Position numbers and translations under genes: made by a program | Notes under the pieces: model-generated | What the model saw: the letters and a program-made list of their open reading frames with translations, nothing else | Databases searched by the model: none | Told to the model about the DNA's origin: nothing | NCBI RefSeq assembly: GCF_002865645.1 | Contig: NW_020194693.1 | Coordinates: 248,001 to 312,000, forward strand | Source of the DNA: Hyaloscypha bicolor E | Taxonomy: Eukaryota; Ascomycota; Leotiomycetes; Helotiales; Hyaloscyphaceae | Direction: 5' to 3' | DNA: 64,000 nt | Shown: piece after piece, positions 36,716 to 46,900 of the stretch | How positions within the stretch are numbered: position 1 is the first letter of the stretch | Layout: each line of letters starts with the position of its first letter

Positions 36716-37939
36716 TCACCTCCTCCCATACCCCGGCGGTCCCTGTCCCTGCCCTGGCTGCGGCGGAAAACCAGGAGGTCCCATCCCAAAGCCCGGCGGC
36801 GGCATCGGCTGTCCCGCAGGCGCTCCAAACCCAGGCGGCATCCCTCCTGGCTGCTGGAACCCCGGCGGCGGCGCAAAGCCCGGGGGGTGGAAGTCTTGCG
36901 GTCCTCCGTAGCCTGCCTGGCTCGGCGGCGGGCGTTGCGGTAATCCTGAGGGCGGGGGAGGTAAGGGGGCGTTGACCCGCTGCTGCTGCTGCTGTTGTTG
37001 CGGTGGTGGAACGCCGTTGTAGTTTCCTGGTGGTGGGCCCCGGCCGCCGAATCCAGGGGGGAGAGAAGGAGGGGGTCCGGCCATGGGGTTTGCCGGTATG
37101 CCGCCCATGGGCATGGACATATCGATCATTGCTGCTGGTCCTGCGGGGACATTCCCGTTCAATAGCAACTGTGCAGGCATCTGCTGCGCCTCAGGAAGAA
37201 TGTTATGTTTCTTCGCTTGGCTTGCAAGCATACGTTCCGCTTCATCGCCGTGCCGCTCTCCTTTCCCATCCTTCTTGTAGGCGTATTGCACGGACACGTC
37301 TTTATTCATGAGGTACTGCCCGTTCATGTTCGCGATCGCGTCGTCGGAGGCTTCGAATGTGCTGTAGGAGACAAAGCCGTAGCCTTTGCTGAGCCCGGAT
37401 TCATCCCGTGCGATTTTGGGGGGCGATTGGAGGGCGCCGAAGCGCGAGAAGGTGTCGTAGAGGGTTTTCTCGTCGATGAGGGGGTCAAGGTTGCCAATGA
37501 AGAGCTCGGCGCCTACTTCAACGGGTTTTTGCTTATCTGCTGAGGCCTGTTTGTTCATTAGCCTTTTTCTTCTTCTATGACAGGGTTGGGAAGAGGTGGG
37601 AAGGGGAAGTTTAGGGAGAAAATTACCTTATTAACTCGAATCGGCTTCCCGTATAACCGCACCTGGTTCATGATCCGCGCAGCGTACTCTGCATCCTCTT
37701 CGCTGATGAACTCTACAAAGCCATACCCTTGGTGCGTCTGCGTTACTCGGTCTTTGGGGAGGTGTACATTGACGATTCGTCCGGCTTGGAGCATGAGCTC
37801 CCAGATCAAGCTGTCTGTAACTCGCTCGTCGATGTTGCCTATGTAGACAGTGGCTTCTTTGTCTTGCTCCCTATTTACATTATTAGGACTATGAATGTTA
37901 TAAGAAGAGGGAAACTTACCAATGCCTAGCTCCTGACAT
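36716..37939 (-). CDS. hsh49: SF3b subunit Hsh49/SF3B4 (spliceosome)
   Basis: RNA-binding subunit of SF3b in the U2 snRNP, contacting pre-mRNA near the branch site. Minus-strand exons 37939-37920, 37870-37627 and 37546-36716 join in frame to 364 residues. The first RRM starts [12 protein letters not shown], with RNP1 as GYGFVEF. The second RRM starts [10 protein letters not shown], with RNP1 as GYGFVSY. The C-terminal third is Pro/Gly-rich with a poly-Gln run, as in human SF3B4; yeast Hsh49 lacks this tail. The start [19 protein letters not shown] matches the family opening. The first exon codes for only six and two-thirds codons. The gene is divergent from TOM7 (268 bases) and convergent with CBP80. 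Confidence 0.96.
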
Positions 37940-38207
37940 CTTGGTGGTTCTATTGAGAATTTTGGGAGTGGGGAGCTTGAAGGACGTTGTTGCGAGGCGC
38001 GTGAAGCTCTTTTCCGAAAAATAGGGCGCTAGGCTTGAAGGGGTAATTGGCGATTGATGTTCAACTTTTCTGCTGGACGATAACGAGGTCAAGACAACGA
38101 GCAACGAAGGGTCACAACAAGCTTGTACGTATTGCCTACAGAGTATCTTGGGTCGGGAGCCTTGATTGCTGATAGGATTTCAGCTGCAAATCACAACAAC
38201 CGCCACG

Positions 38208-38580
38208 ATGCAACTCTCAGAAGAGTCCAAGGTCCGCAGTCTTCAGCCTCCATTCTCCATGTAGGGAGCTGTACTGAGTGTATACAGGAGCGCATTGGAA
38301 AGATCATTGATATCTCTCGTGTTGCTATCCATTAGTATGCTCTTCTCCCTCTGATACCCAATCAAAGCTTCTGCTAACCTTCCTACCAGTGGCTACCTTC
38401 CCCTGATTCTCTACCTTGGTATGGCAGTCCACAATTCAGCGCAAGAGCATGTCTAACAGAAGCAGGCTATACTCGCAGCGAGCCCCGCCCTTCTTTCATC
38501 AGGTACATATGGCTTATGCTACCATGGTTCTAGCTGGAGGACTAATAATTAATGGCAGACTCTTCTCTCCGCTCGCATAA
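38208..38580 (+). CDS. tom7: Tom7, small TOM-complex subunit
   Basis: Tail-anchored modulator of the mitochondrial TOM complex. It was found only by splicing: exons 38208-38231, 38288-38334, 38390-38418, 38466-38502 and 38559-38580 join in frame to 52 residues, the family length. The peptide opens MQLSEESKERIGKIIDISRV, continues through the membrane segment AIHYGYLPLILYLGY, and ends in RPSFIRLFSPLA, the signature Tom7 C terminus. Each intron is 47-56 nt with consensus ends. No exon exceeds 47 bases, so ordinary ORF scanning misses the gene. It is divergent from HSH49 and followed 393 bases later by the carrier gene. Confidence 0.95.
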
Positions 38581-38973
38581 GCTTTCAGACATGGACGATA
38601 CGGTTGCTTTACAAGCCAGAGATGGAAATCGTGTGGGGAAATTTGGATTTACTATGGATCTGAATGCAGAGGGCAGCATTGTAGCATAAGAGGCGTTTTG
38701 TGAGATGCTTTGGGGTCCTTAGGGATGATTCGATGGAATGGCTTGGGAAACCAAGAACATAATTGTACAAATACAAAGCGCAAATCAGCGTAATCACCAC
38801 TTGCAAATCCTCCCCGTCTTCTAGAAACCTGGATCGTTTGTCTTATCCGTTGCGGACCGAAGTCCGACAGAAGCTCCTATTCAAGCCTCGGCAAATCCCA
38901 GAAATATTTATCTCGAGCTTCAACGTCATCCAAGCTTCAAGCTTCACAACATGATAAAGCCAATGCTTCCTTC

Positions 38974-39998
38974 ATGAACGACAACCATGCGCGCCTCTCC
39001 CCCGCGTTGGTCGAGACCATTGCCGGCCTCGCAGCTGGCACAACCTCCACGCTCGCCGTCCATCCCCTCGATGTGATTAAAACCAGACTTCAAAGTAAGC
39101 CCCTCAACCTTCTTCTTTACCATTACTAACATGCCCAGTCCAACGCAACACCTCCTTTTCTCCTGTCAACGCCTTCGGAATCCTCAAATCCCTTCTGAAG
39201 AATGAGCGACCAATTCAGAGCTTGTATCGTGGCCTGACGCCCAATCTCGTCGGCAATGCAAGCAGCTGGGCCATCTTCTTCTACTTCAAATCCATCATCG
39301 AATCTCAGCTCCTCCTCTTCCATAACCGCTCGCACCCCAGCACTTTTCTCACCCATGACGGCTCAACGACAGCAAGCCGCAACGAGCTCTCGCCCGCAGA
39401 CTACTTCCTGGCGTCCGGCATATCAGGGACTTTCATCACGATGTCCACGAACCCGATATGGGTGCTCAAGACCAGGATGCTGAGCTCGGATAAAGGAAGT
39501 GAAGGTGCTTATGAAAGTATGTGGCATGGTGCAAGACAGGTTTTCAGGAATGAGGGCTTGAGGGGCTTTTATCGGGGCGCGGGGATCAGTTTGTTAGGGA
39601 ATAGTCACGGAGCTGTGCAGTTTGCTGTCTATGAGCCGCTGAAGAATGTTTGGAGGAGATATTTGGCAAGGGAGCACAATGAGGTGGAGAGTAGGACTGG
39701 GGAGCAGGAGAAGCTGGGAAATACGGCGACCTTGGTCATTTCAGGTTCGGCGAAGGTCGTTGCCGGGACCGCCACGTACCCATATCAAGTTATTCGGAGT
39801 CGATTGCAGACGTACCATTCGGAAGCCAGATTTGGGAAGGGAATACGGGGCGTTGCGAGCAAGATCTTGAATGAGGAGGGGTGGAGGGGATTCTACCGCG
39901 GGCTGGGGACGAACATTGTCAGGGTGTTGCCAGCGACTTGGGTCACGTTCTTGGTGTATGAGAACGTAAGGTTCTATGTACCGCGCCTGGGTGGGTAG
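38974..39998 (+). CDS. flx1: Mitochondrial carrier, Flx1/folate-FAD type
   Basis: Inner-membrane carrier of the SLC25 family. Exons 38974-39094 and 39139-39998 join in frame to 326 residues. Three repeats carry the carrier signature: HPLDVIKTRLQ, TNPIWVLKTRML and TYPYQVIRSRLQ. The tryptophan in the second signature (NPIWV) marks the Flx1/folate and related nucleotide-cofactor carriers. Yeast Flx1 affects FAD distribution across the inner membrane, so FAD or a related cofactor is the inferred substrate; Rim2-like pyrimidine carriers share this signature and cannot be fully excluded. The start at 38974 is the first ATG in frame; two nearby upstream ATGs are in other frames. Confidence 0.88.
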
Positions 39999-40287
39999 AA
40001 ATAACGGCTCTGGAAAGTATCGCGAGGATCAATGGCTGAATCTACACGTCCTCGTTTCCCTCTTGCGATGCTTTTCCCTTGCATATTGTGAACTCGACCG
40101 ATTTCGTTGCCTTGCTTTAATTTACCTCGCGATCGATTTTAGTTGGCAACATCTCTTCGTGATCATCAAAAATGTTTTTAGAGAGAAAGAGCCCCCTCTC
40201 GTCTAATCCTATGCTCCTCGTTGCTTTCAATCTCCTTTGTGCAAGGTAGAGAAGAGTCACACAAGAGCAGTCCTACACCCGAGCCGG

Positions 40288-40322
<35 letters not shown>

Positions 40323-40519
40323 AAAAGTGGAGTGAAAGGGACATAAGCGAGGGCCAAAACGATATTTTAGCAAGAATCAACATAGCAAAACTCTAGCGAA
40401 GCACCTTGCGATGGTTGCTTTTGGGAGCAAAAAAAAGTTTTTTGAAAGTGGTCAGTGCCCTGACGAAGGCTTTCTGTGAAAGTTAGCAGTATATGTTTAC
40501 TTAGAAAGAGGAGAGGGTT
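39999..40519. other. Intergenic region
   Basis: 3' flank of the carrier gene with a CT microsatellite. On the minus strand a perfect intron-like segment runs from 40528 (GTAAGT donor) to about 40475, with a CTAAC branch and CACAG acceptor. It adjoins the structured-RNA candidate. Confidence 0.5.
40290..40320 (+). repeat. CT dinucleotide microsatellite
   Basis: About 15 uninterrupted CT units (TCTCTC...). Confidence 0.95.
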
Positions 40520-40900
40520 ATACTTACCTTTTGCTTTTTTTTTTTGGTGACCTATACCCGCTTCCTTGGTGGGTTGTCCCGGAAGAAGGACAGCATGCGT
40601 GAGGTAGACCAGCAGTCCTCACCACAAGGCCCTCGCTGATCGGAGCGAATCGACGATCAGTTTGGACGGGGGTCCCGCGAAAGGACCCCACACACCGTAG
40701 CTTCTCCGTTCACCTTCTCCCCAGTGGCTACCGTGTCTGGGGGTCATATCAAACTCTGCGCCAGACCTACCACCTTGACCCTCTGACTCTCGGACACGTT
40801 GGTACATGTCCTCGCAATCGTTAGATTGCGGAGTGGGTGTGGGATCTATTTACCGACCCAGGTAGAAAATTTTTGAGCGAATTTCTCTTATTTAGATATA
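40520..40900 (+). ncRNA. Highly structured noncoding RNA candidate (possibly snRNA)
   Basis: Between 40560 and 40840 at least seven consecutive strong hairpins can be drawn. Stems include TGTCC/GGACA (40575-40592), GTGAGG/CCTCAC, CTGATCG/CGATCAG, GGGGTCC/GGACCCC with a GCGAAA-like loop, ACACCGTAGC/GCTACCGTGT, GTCTGG/CCAGAC and CGCAATC/GATTGCG closing a GTTA loop. No coding frame of substance exists. On the plus strand the segment begins ATACTTACC (40520), identical to the 5' end of U1 snRNA. It ends with AATTTTTGA (40868-40876), an Sm-site-like motif, followed by a small hairpin. Against U1: an 11-T run follows the 5' motif, no clear U1-70K loop is visible, and 370 nt is long. On the minus strand a TATA-like element precedes the block and a perfect intron follows it, so the strand is uncertain. 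Confidence 0.5.
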
Positions 40901-43900
40901 TAAGGTTGGCAGGAAAGGGGGGGCGTTAAGCGAGGCTGCAAGATAGGGGCTGCGATTTTGCAATCACTTCACGATGACTTGCTCACATAGTCATTCAGCA
41001 GATGGTCCGGACCGAGAGGGAGCTTTCTACGCTTATCTCTTTCTTGCTTTATTTGCTTATCGAGAAGTTATCTTCAAGTCATTAAGTTGTTACAAACTCG
41101 TTCAAGAGTTCTGCTATATCATCACATCGCGGTAGCCAAGAACCCATTGAAGCTTGATGTTGTTGCTAATAGAACGGTTTGAAACAAGTCCGAAGACCTC
41201 GTGAATGGATTTCTACTTCTGCATAAGGCTCCCCAAGGCGTTTTCGTACGTTCAAGAAATTGTTGGAGGCTGGTCTAAATAAATTCGTCTACCACTCATC
41301 AATTTCCTTGGACTGACAGTATGGAATGGCTTCAACCATATCTGGATGTCTCTGGGAGCTATATTTCGTGCTTGAAAGCCATAATGGCTTATTCAGGGAC
41401 CATCAATCATAGGAGTTGAATGAATCCGCTGCTCGGCTTTGAGGATGAACTGTACTTGTCGTTGCTGCCTACGACTAATCCCGCCTTGCTATATCATCAA
41501 ATCATCTCGATGTTTGTTAGATCAAGCTTCGATACCTATTCATACCTCATTGTCTCTCAAGCGTAGACGTCTTTCCTCCTGAGAAATCAGGAGCAAAGCT
41601 CTCACGGCATCGGCAAATCTCAATCACATACATCAATTGCAGAATACGGTGTTTTAAACTGAACACGAGAACACATGCAAAACTCCTCGGGCGTCTTATA
41701 TTGATTCTTGTTCAAGTTTTAAATCTATAGCAAGGCAGCTATCTCCTCTTCAATTCAAAATTTTGAACGGTCCCCGACCCAACATCGAGGTCTTTTCGAG
41801 TCCTTAAGTCGTTCAAAACTTTATTAATATTAGTTTCCCTCTCCTGGGGAGTTTTGCATCAAATGAAAGCTCTATTTCACGAGAGTCCTGCTCTCTTAAT
41901 AGCTCGTCTTGCGTTCTAACCTACACCTCCTCCACGTACCGCCAAGGATTTCTGGCGTCAAAGTTGCGTACAGTCACGAGGCAAAGTAGCTTGATTTGCT
42001 CACGCTCTCCCCTTTCCTCAGCTTCAATGTACCTACCTACCTTATTGGCTCTTGTGAGAGGCGAGAGAGTTGGGCGTCCGGCTCCTCCCTCTCTAACCCG
42101 AGAGCTGCCACGCATCAAGCTTGTTCGTTCCTACCTTGATACCGTAGCTTCAGCAGCATCTTGGCGAACCCTTTGATACATGACCTCTCGTGCCTGCTTC
42201 GCATATTGCTACTATCTCATTGGACTCTTCGCCATGCACTTGAGAATCTCACATTGACAACCACCTCAACACCTGTTCGGAACACGGCAGCTTCCTAGCC
42301 TGTATTCAAGGCAAACCTAATTCTTGAACTCACTCAAAAATGATGTAGAGATCGACAACATGCCTCATGGTTCGTTCTGCTGTGCTTCCCCGTCCCGAGC
42401 TTCGTAGTGTTAAGGCCCACCTACCCCTCAATTCTCGACCCCTCACTGCTCATAACAGGAGCTCCATTATTCTGTAGGAACCTCACTATTCCCGTCAAAA
42501 CCAACTTGTCTTTCTTGGCCTCATGCATCTCATCCCAATACTTCGACATAAGTACGTAAAAAAAAAGTACAGACTCCGGCGGCAGCGGCAGTTCCGGGGG
42601 AAACTAACAAAATGCTTCCCGTCCAGATCCTCCTCCACCAAACATTTCTCATTGCAGGGACGAGTTTAGTATACTTGGAACCCACGATCCAAATTCCTCA
42701 ATCCAGGCCAAGAACCCCACGCCTCAATTCCGGTACGATCTCAACCCCTCGCACTCATCTCGCGCTAGCCAGGAAATATCCCGAAATCCGAGCCTCCTCC
42801 CTCCAACTTCTTCAATAAAGCAGCATTCAAACCTCACGCATAAAAGACATAACATGCAATGACAACTGCATTCCCTCTAGCAAGAAAGAAAGATCAGCTG
42901 ACAATTTCCCGCTTTCTCATCGTTCAAGCCATTATGTCACGTGTCAATAAAAAAGCCTGATCAGTGATCATCAGGGTCCTCCTTATCCACCAGAAGGAAA
43001 TTTATGACAATCTGCGATAACGGCCTCACGAGCAGTTTTAGAATGCACGGCCCCGGTCGGTACAATTCTCTTGCATCCGATTCGCGAGCCCCTCGGGATC
43101 TACAACGTTCTAGGGGAAATAATTAGCGAGAGAGCCACAGACAAGGGGTAAAAGCCAATTAAAAGTTCGTATTGTTTGCTTTCTGGTCTGTGCCAGCGCG
43201 GAACACCCCTGTCTCGCTACATTATTTTCCCTAGAGACGTTGTAAGAATTGAGGGGCATCTAGATCGCGGGAGGTAGCCGTGTGGGCGGATCTAGATGAT
43301 GTTCCTTGAGTCAAGTTGAGTGTGAAAGGTAAGTGAGGATACGAAACACTGAGAGAATAAGGTTCTCTTCGGGGACGAAGAGTGGCGATCTTTGATGGCA
43401 ATTTGAAGGTATATTCCTGCAGGTGACATGTTGTGCTGTCAAACCACCATACGCAGGAGCGGGAAGCAGTATGCAGGAGGGGACGGCGATCCTGTCTCTC
43501 TGACGCAATTCGTGGAGTGACTTCGGAGGCGATAAACAAACTTTCTGAGGGAGTTGAAAGAAGTGGTGGAGTGAAGAGAGCTGCCAAGCTGGCCGAATAA
43601 CGATTCATTTTGTGTGTCTGAGCCAATATATGCAGGGACCAGATGCAGCTCCGAACTTTGTCTCAGCCACGAAGCACGTTGTAAATCGTATTCATACTCC
43701 CCACCCCCCTAATAAAATGTAACAGTGGGCCAAAGTGCAGGGGGTTTTTTGTATGGCAACTGGACCGTGCCAGGCTGGGTTGCGGGACCCCACTATTACA
43801 TTTATTTAGGGGGGGGGAGAGTATTGAGTGATCGACAGTGCATACGAGGAGGAAGAAAAGACTTGCTGGGTGGCTTCCCGTTGACTGTGGAATTTGTCTA

Positions 43901-46900
43901 TTACTTTGTGGTCAAAGGCTTATGCCGTTACGGCGAAAGCACTTGTCATGCCAGAACGGGATGTGGAGCGGGATGGAGACCAATGTCTCAAACCTTGCCG
44001 GTAGAAAGTTCCGGTGGAGTGAGACTGAGGAGATCGACGTTCGACAGCGCACTAGGTACGGGAGAAAAGGAAAATCTATTGCGGAGAGTTTCGGGAGAAG
44101 GAAATTGGCAGTGCGACTTGAGGACTCTTGGACCGGCTCGGCATCGGGAACAGCTCACAGACTTTTCAGGTGGGGATGGGGACTGCTCTTCTGGAGAAGG
44201 AGTTGGGACAAAGATTGACCGACCGACCGATACTTGCCAGTGCATAGACGAGCCTCCGTACTGTTGTATTGGGATTGCAATTGCTGAGCTGGGGACAACA
44301 TGGAGATGGAAAGGAAGACTTGCTGCAATTGGCCGCAAGTGGTATTTCTCAAGGACGAGAAGACATACAATGAATATCAAAGATATTGGCCGTGTAGGGA
44401 GGGTAGTCTGGTTTAGGATATGACGTGTTGAGCCGCACTCAGGCTTTGAACAGGGAGAAACAAGGCGTAGATCTGCAAGCTGCAGTGAGAAGATTTGTCA
44501 CAACACTCGCAATTGTATGCGGAGACTCCTCCATTGGATGGGGATAGCCCATCTCCTTGCCGGCAGACTGTTGCTATTTTGAAGGGGAAAATAAAGAATT
44601 CGACGCCCAAGTTTATGGAAGGGGCAGCTCCATTCTCAGGTCCCAGCACGGGAGTTGCTTGCGCAGAAAGAGAATAAAGTTCAATAAAGCGTATTCTGCA
44701 GGCTGTAATCCAGTCCCCTGCAATGGGGCTCACTAGCTGCTCGTAAGCACTAGAGGATGAGTTGTAGTCACCGACGAAGAGTAAGCTTGGCTAATTCCAA
44801 GGTCGAAGATCTTTCCGTGGTCGTCGTTCATCTTTGACGGTCGAAATCGCTGGTATTTCATGCATTCGTTTTAACATATTCTGGCAGCCACGTTCGTAAC
44901 AATAACGGGCATGAGTAATGACGTCCTGGTTTGAACTTGCAAAGGTTGAGCAAGGAAAGTCTATTATTTGCAGAAGGTGATCTTGCAGCTTTTCTGCTGA
45001 ATATTGAGAATAAAGTGATCGAACACCGATAAATGGATAATTTGATCCTGCCGCCCACTTGGCCGTCGATGCCATGACCACAGATGTTTTGAGGGCACAA
45101 TTGGTCATTTGGCCTCACCCATCCTGGATTCTGTGAAAGCAGACTTTGAAATTGGAATGAATACTCTCTGCCATCTGGGAACTCTCTCTCTCTCTTTGTG
45201 AATGGTAGCAGTTAAGAGAGAGAACATTTCTAAAACAGTTGAGAACTTTTTCTCGACAAATATAACAAAGCTGCGGCAAAATGAAGTCACTCTGAAGGAG
45301 TAAGAGGCGTAATGGAAAATACAATACAGACGGATCAGAATGCTGACGGGAGCAATTTCAAAGGATTTTCGTATACACGGGAAAAATTTCCCATCAAAAG
45401 AAATCTTCGACCCACCGCAGCCGCTTGACTGTCCCAAACTTGTAAAGTAACAAGATGTACACAATCAGCGTTGGGTCGAAACGGCCTTTCAATGAGCTCC
45501 GCAGGAGACCCATATGCCTCTATCAATATGGTGAAGCAGAGTTCTATGTAATCTCACCCGTTGAAATAACGCATGAAGACATTCGATATGAGATTATGAT
45601 TCATGGATGCCGACCGCTGGAAGGAAAGTCAAGAGTGAAGTCCGGTCCGAAGAATTTGTTTTGTCAAGGCTGGAAGGCGGTGTGTTTTGAGTCGGTGCTA
45701 TTTCCAAAGCACATCACTCCACAATGTTTCGTTTGTACTATCTTGAGTGTGTGGCTTGGAACATCAACGACGTGGGAACAGAGGGCTGATCAGGTTTGGA
45801 ATGCTGTGGAATTGCAAGGCTGTAGCTTATGAAGTCAACTGGTTGAGCTTCGCTGTGTCTGATAGCAGGCAGTATTCGTATATAAACGTAACCCTCGGGG
45901 CTGCCGGCATCTCGCCAGCCTTTGAGATGAGAATTAATCTTGGGAGACTTTGTAATCAGAACATCCCATTCGAGCCGTGAAACCCGTGGGGATTGTGTTC
46001 AACGAACTTCATCACCATCTATCTTGAAGATGTGTGAAGTGAACATTGATTGATATGTTTGTGGAACTGGGTTGAGACGGTAGCAGAAGGAAGAGTAAGT
46101 GTGGCTCAGCCAGATCGAGAACAGAAGGCAAGGAAAACATGTTCTCCAGTAAAGGACATTTACCGCAAGGAAATATCACTCGAATCACAGGCAGTGAATG
46201 AACTTTAACCCGTTCCAGCCCCAGCTTCCACGTTTCATGCCCTCACTCAACCGTGGCAATTCTCTTTCTGATATTGCCCAATTATTTCGGAGAACTGACA
46301 ACGGAAGTGGGATGCATGTTTTTCATGAGCAATCTCATGACTCGGGGAGGTATCAACAAGCCTTTACTAACGTTCCTCCAGGACCCTAAAATTCAGCAAT
46401 GCATGGAGAAATAAGGCCCCGCTTAGCGATATCAACAACGAAAGATCTCCGCGGCCGTGGCGGGTAGCAGGTCTGAGGAGATACTGAGAAGGATCAAAAG
46501 GGGGCAGCGCGGCATTTGGATAGGGGCGCCATCAACAAGACGCAGGAGGCTGAGGGAATAGCGCACCATGTGGAAAAGCTGGCTTGATTCGGGTTTGAAT
46601 CTAAAAAGAGCTGTGGCGCATTTCGTGCCGTTGACATTCTTCCAGAAGGTGTATTCTAGTCGCTTCTTTTTTTCGGGGGTCTGGATCTGGATATTGTAGA
46701 GGAGTTGTTTGATGATTCTACAAGGTTTCGCTTGAAAGACTACATCGGACGTCGTACGATGTTTTGGGATGCCCGAAGGTGAACATGTCTGGATCTCTTC
46801 ATGATGATCAGTTGCCTGCAGAGGAGAATGCCGACCCGACCATGTATCGTCAGGTCATTGCCGCTCTCGCTTCTAATCAGGATTTGGCATATGGTCAGGG

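Noticed and set aside
40619..40807. 62-codon minus-strand frame within the structured RNA block
   Set aside because: The region is dominated by perfect hairpins, which explain its conservation-like look better than a protein does.
40520..43600. Telomerase RNA hypothesis for the minus strand
   Set aside because: I searched by eye for a CTAACCCTAA-type template on the minus strand and found none; only the intron-like 3' feature fits.
43231..43626. 131-codon open frame on the minus strand
   Set aside because: Composition is Ser/Pro/Arg-rich without a recognisable domain; no splice partners were found.
43725..44423. 232-codon open frame on the plus strand
   Set aside because: It begins at GTG rather than ATG, shows no motif or natural hydrophobic pattern, and has overlapping frames of similar length on both strands.
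46580..46615. tRNA B-box-like GGGTTTGAATC
   Set aside because: No matching A box or cloverleaf stems could be drawn around it.
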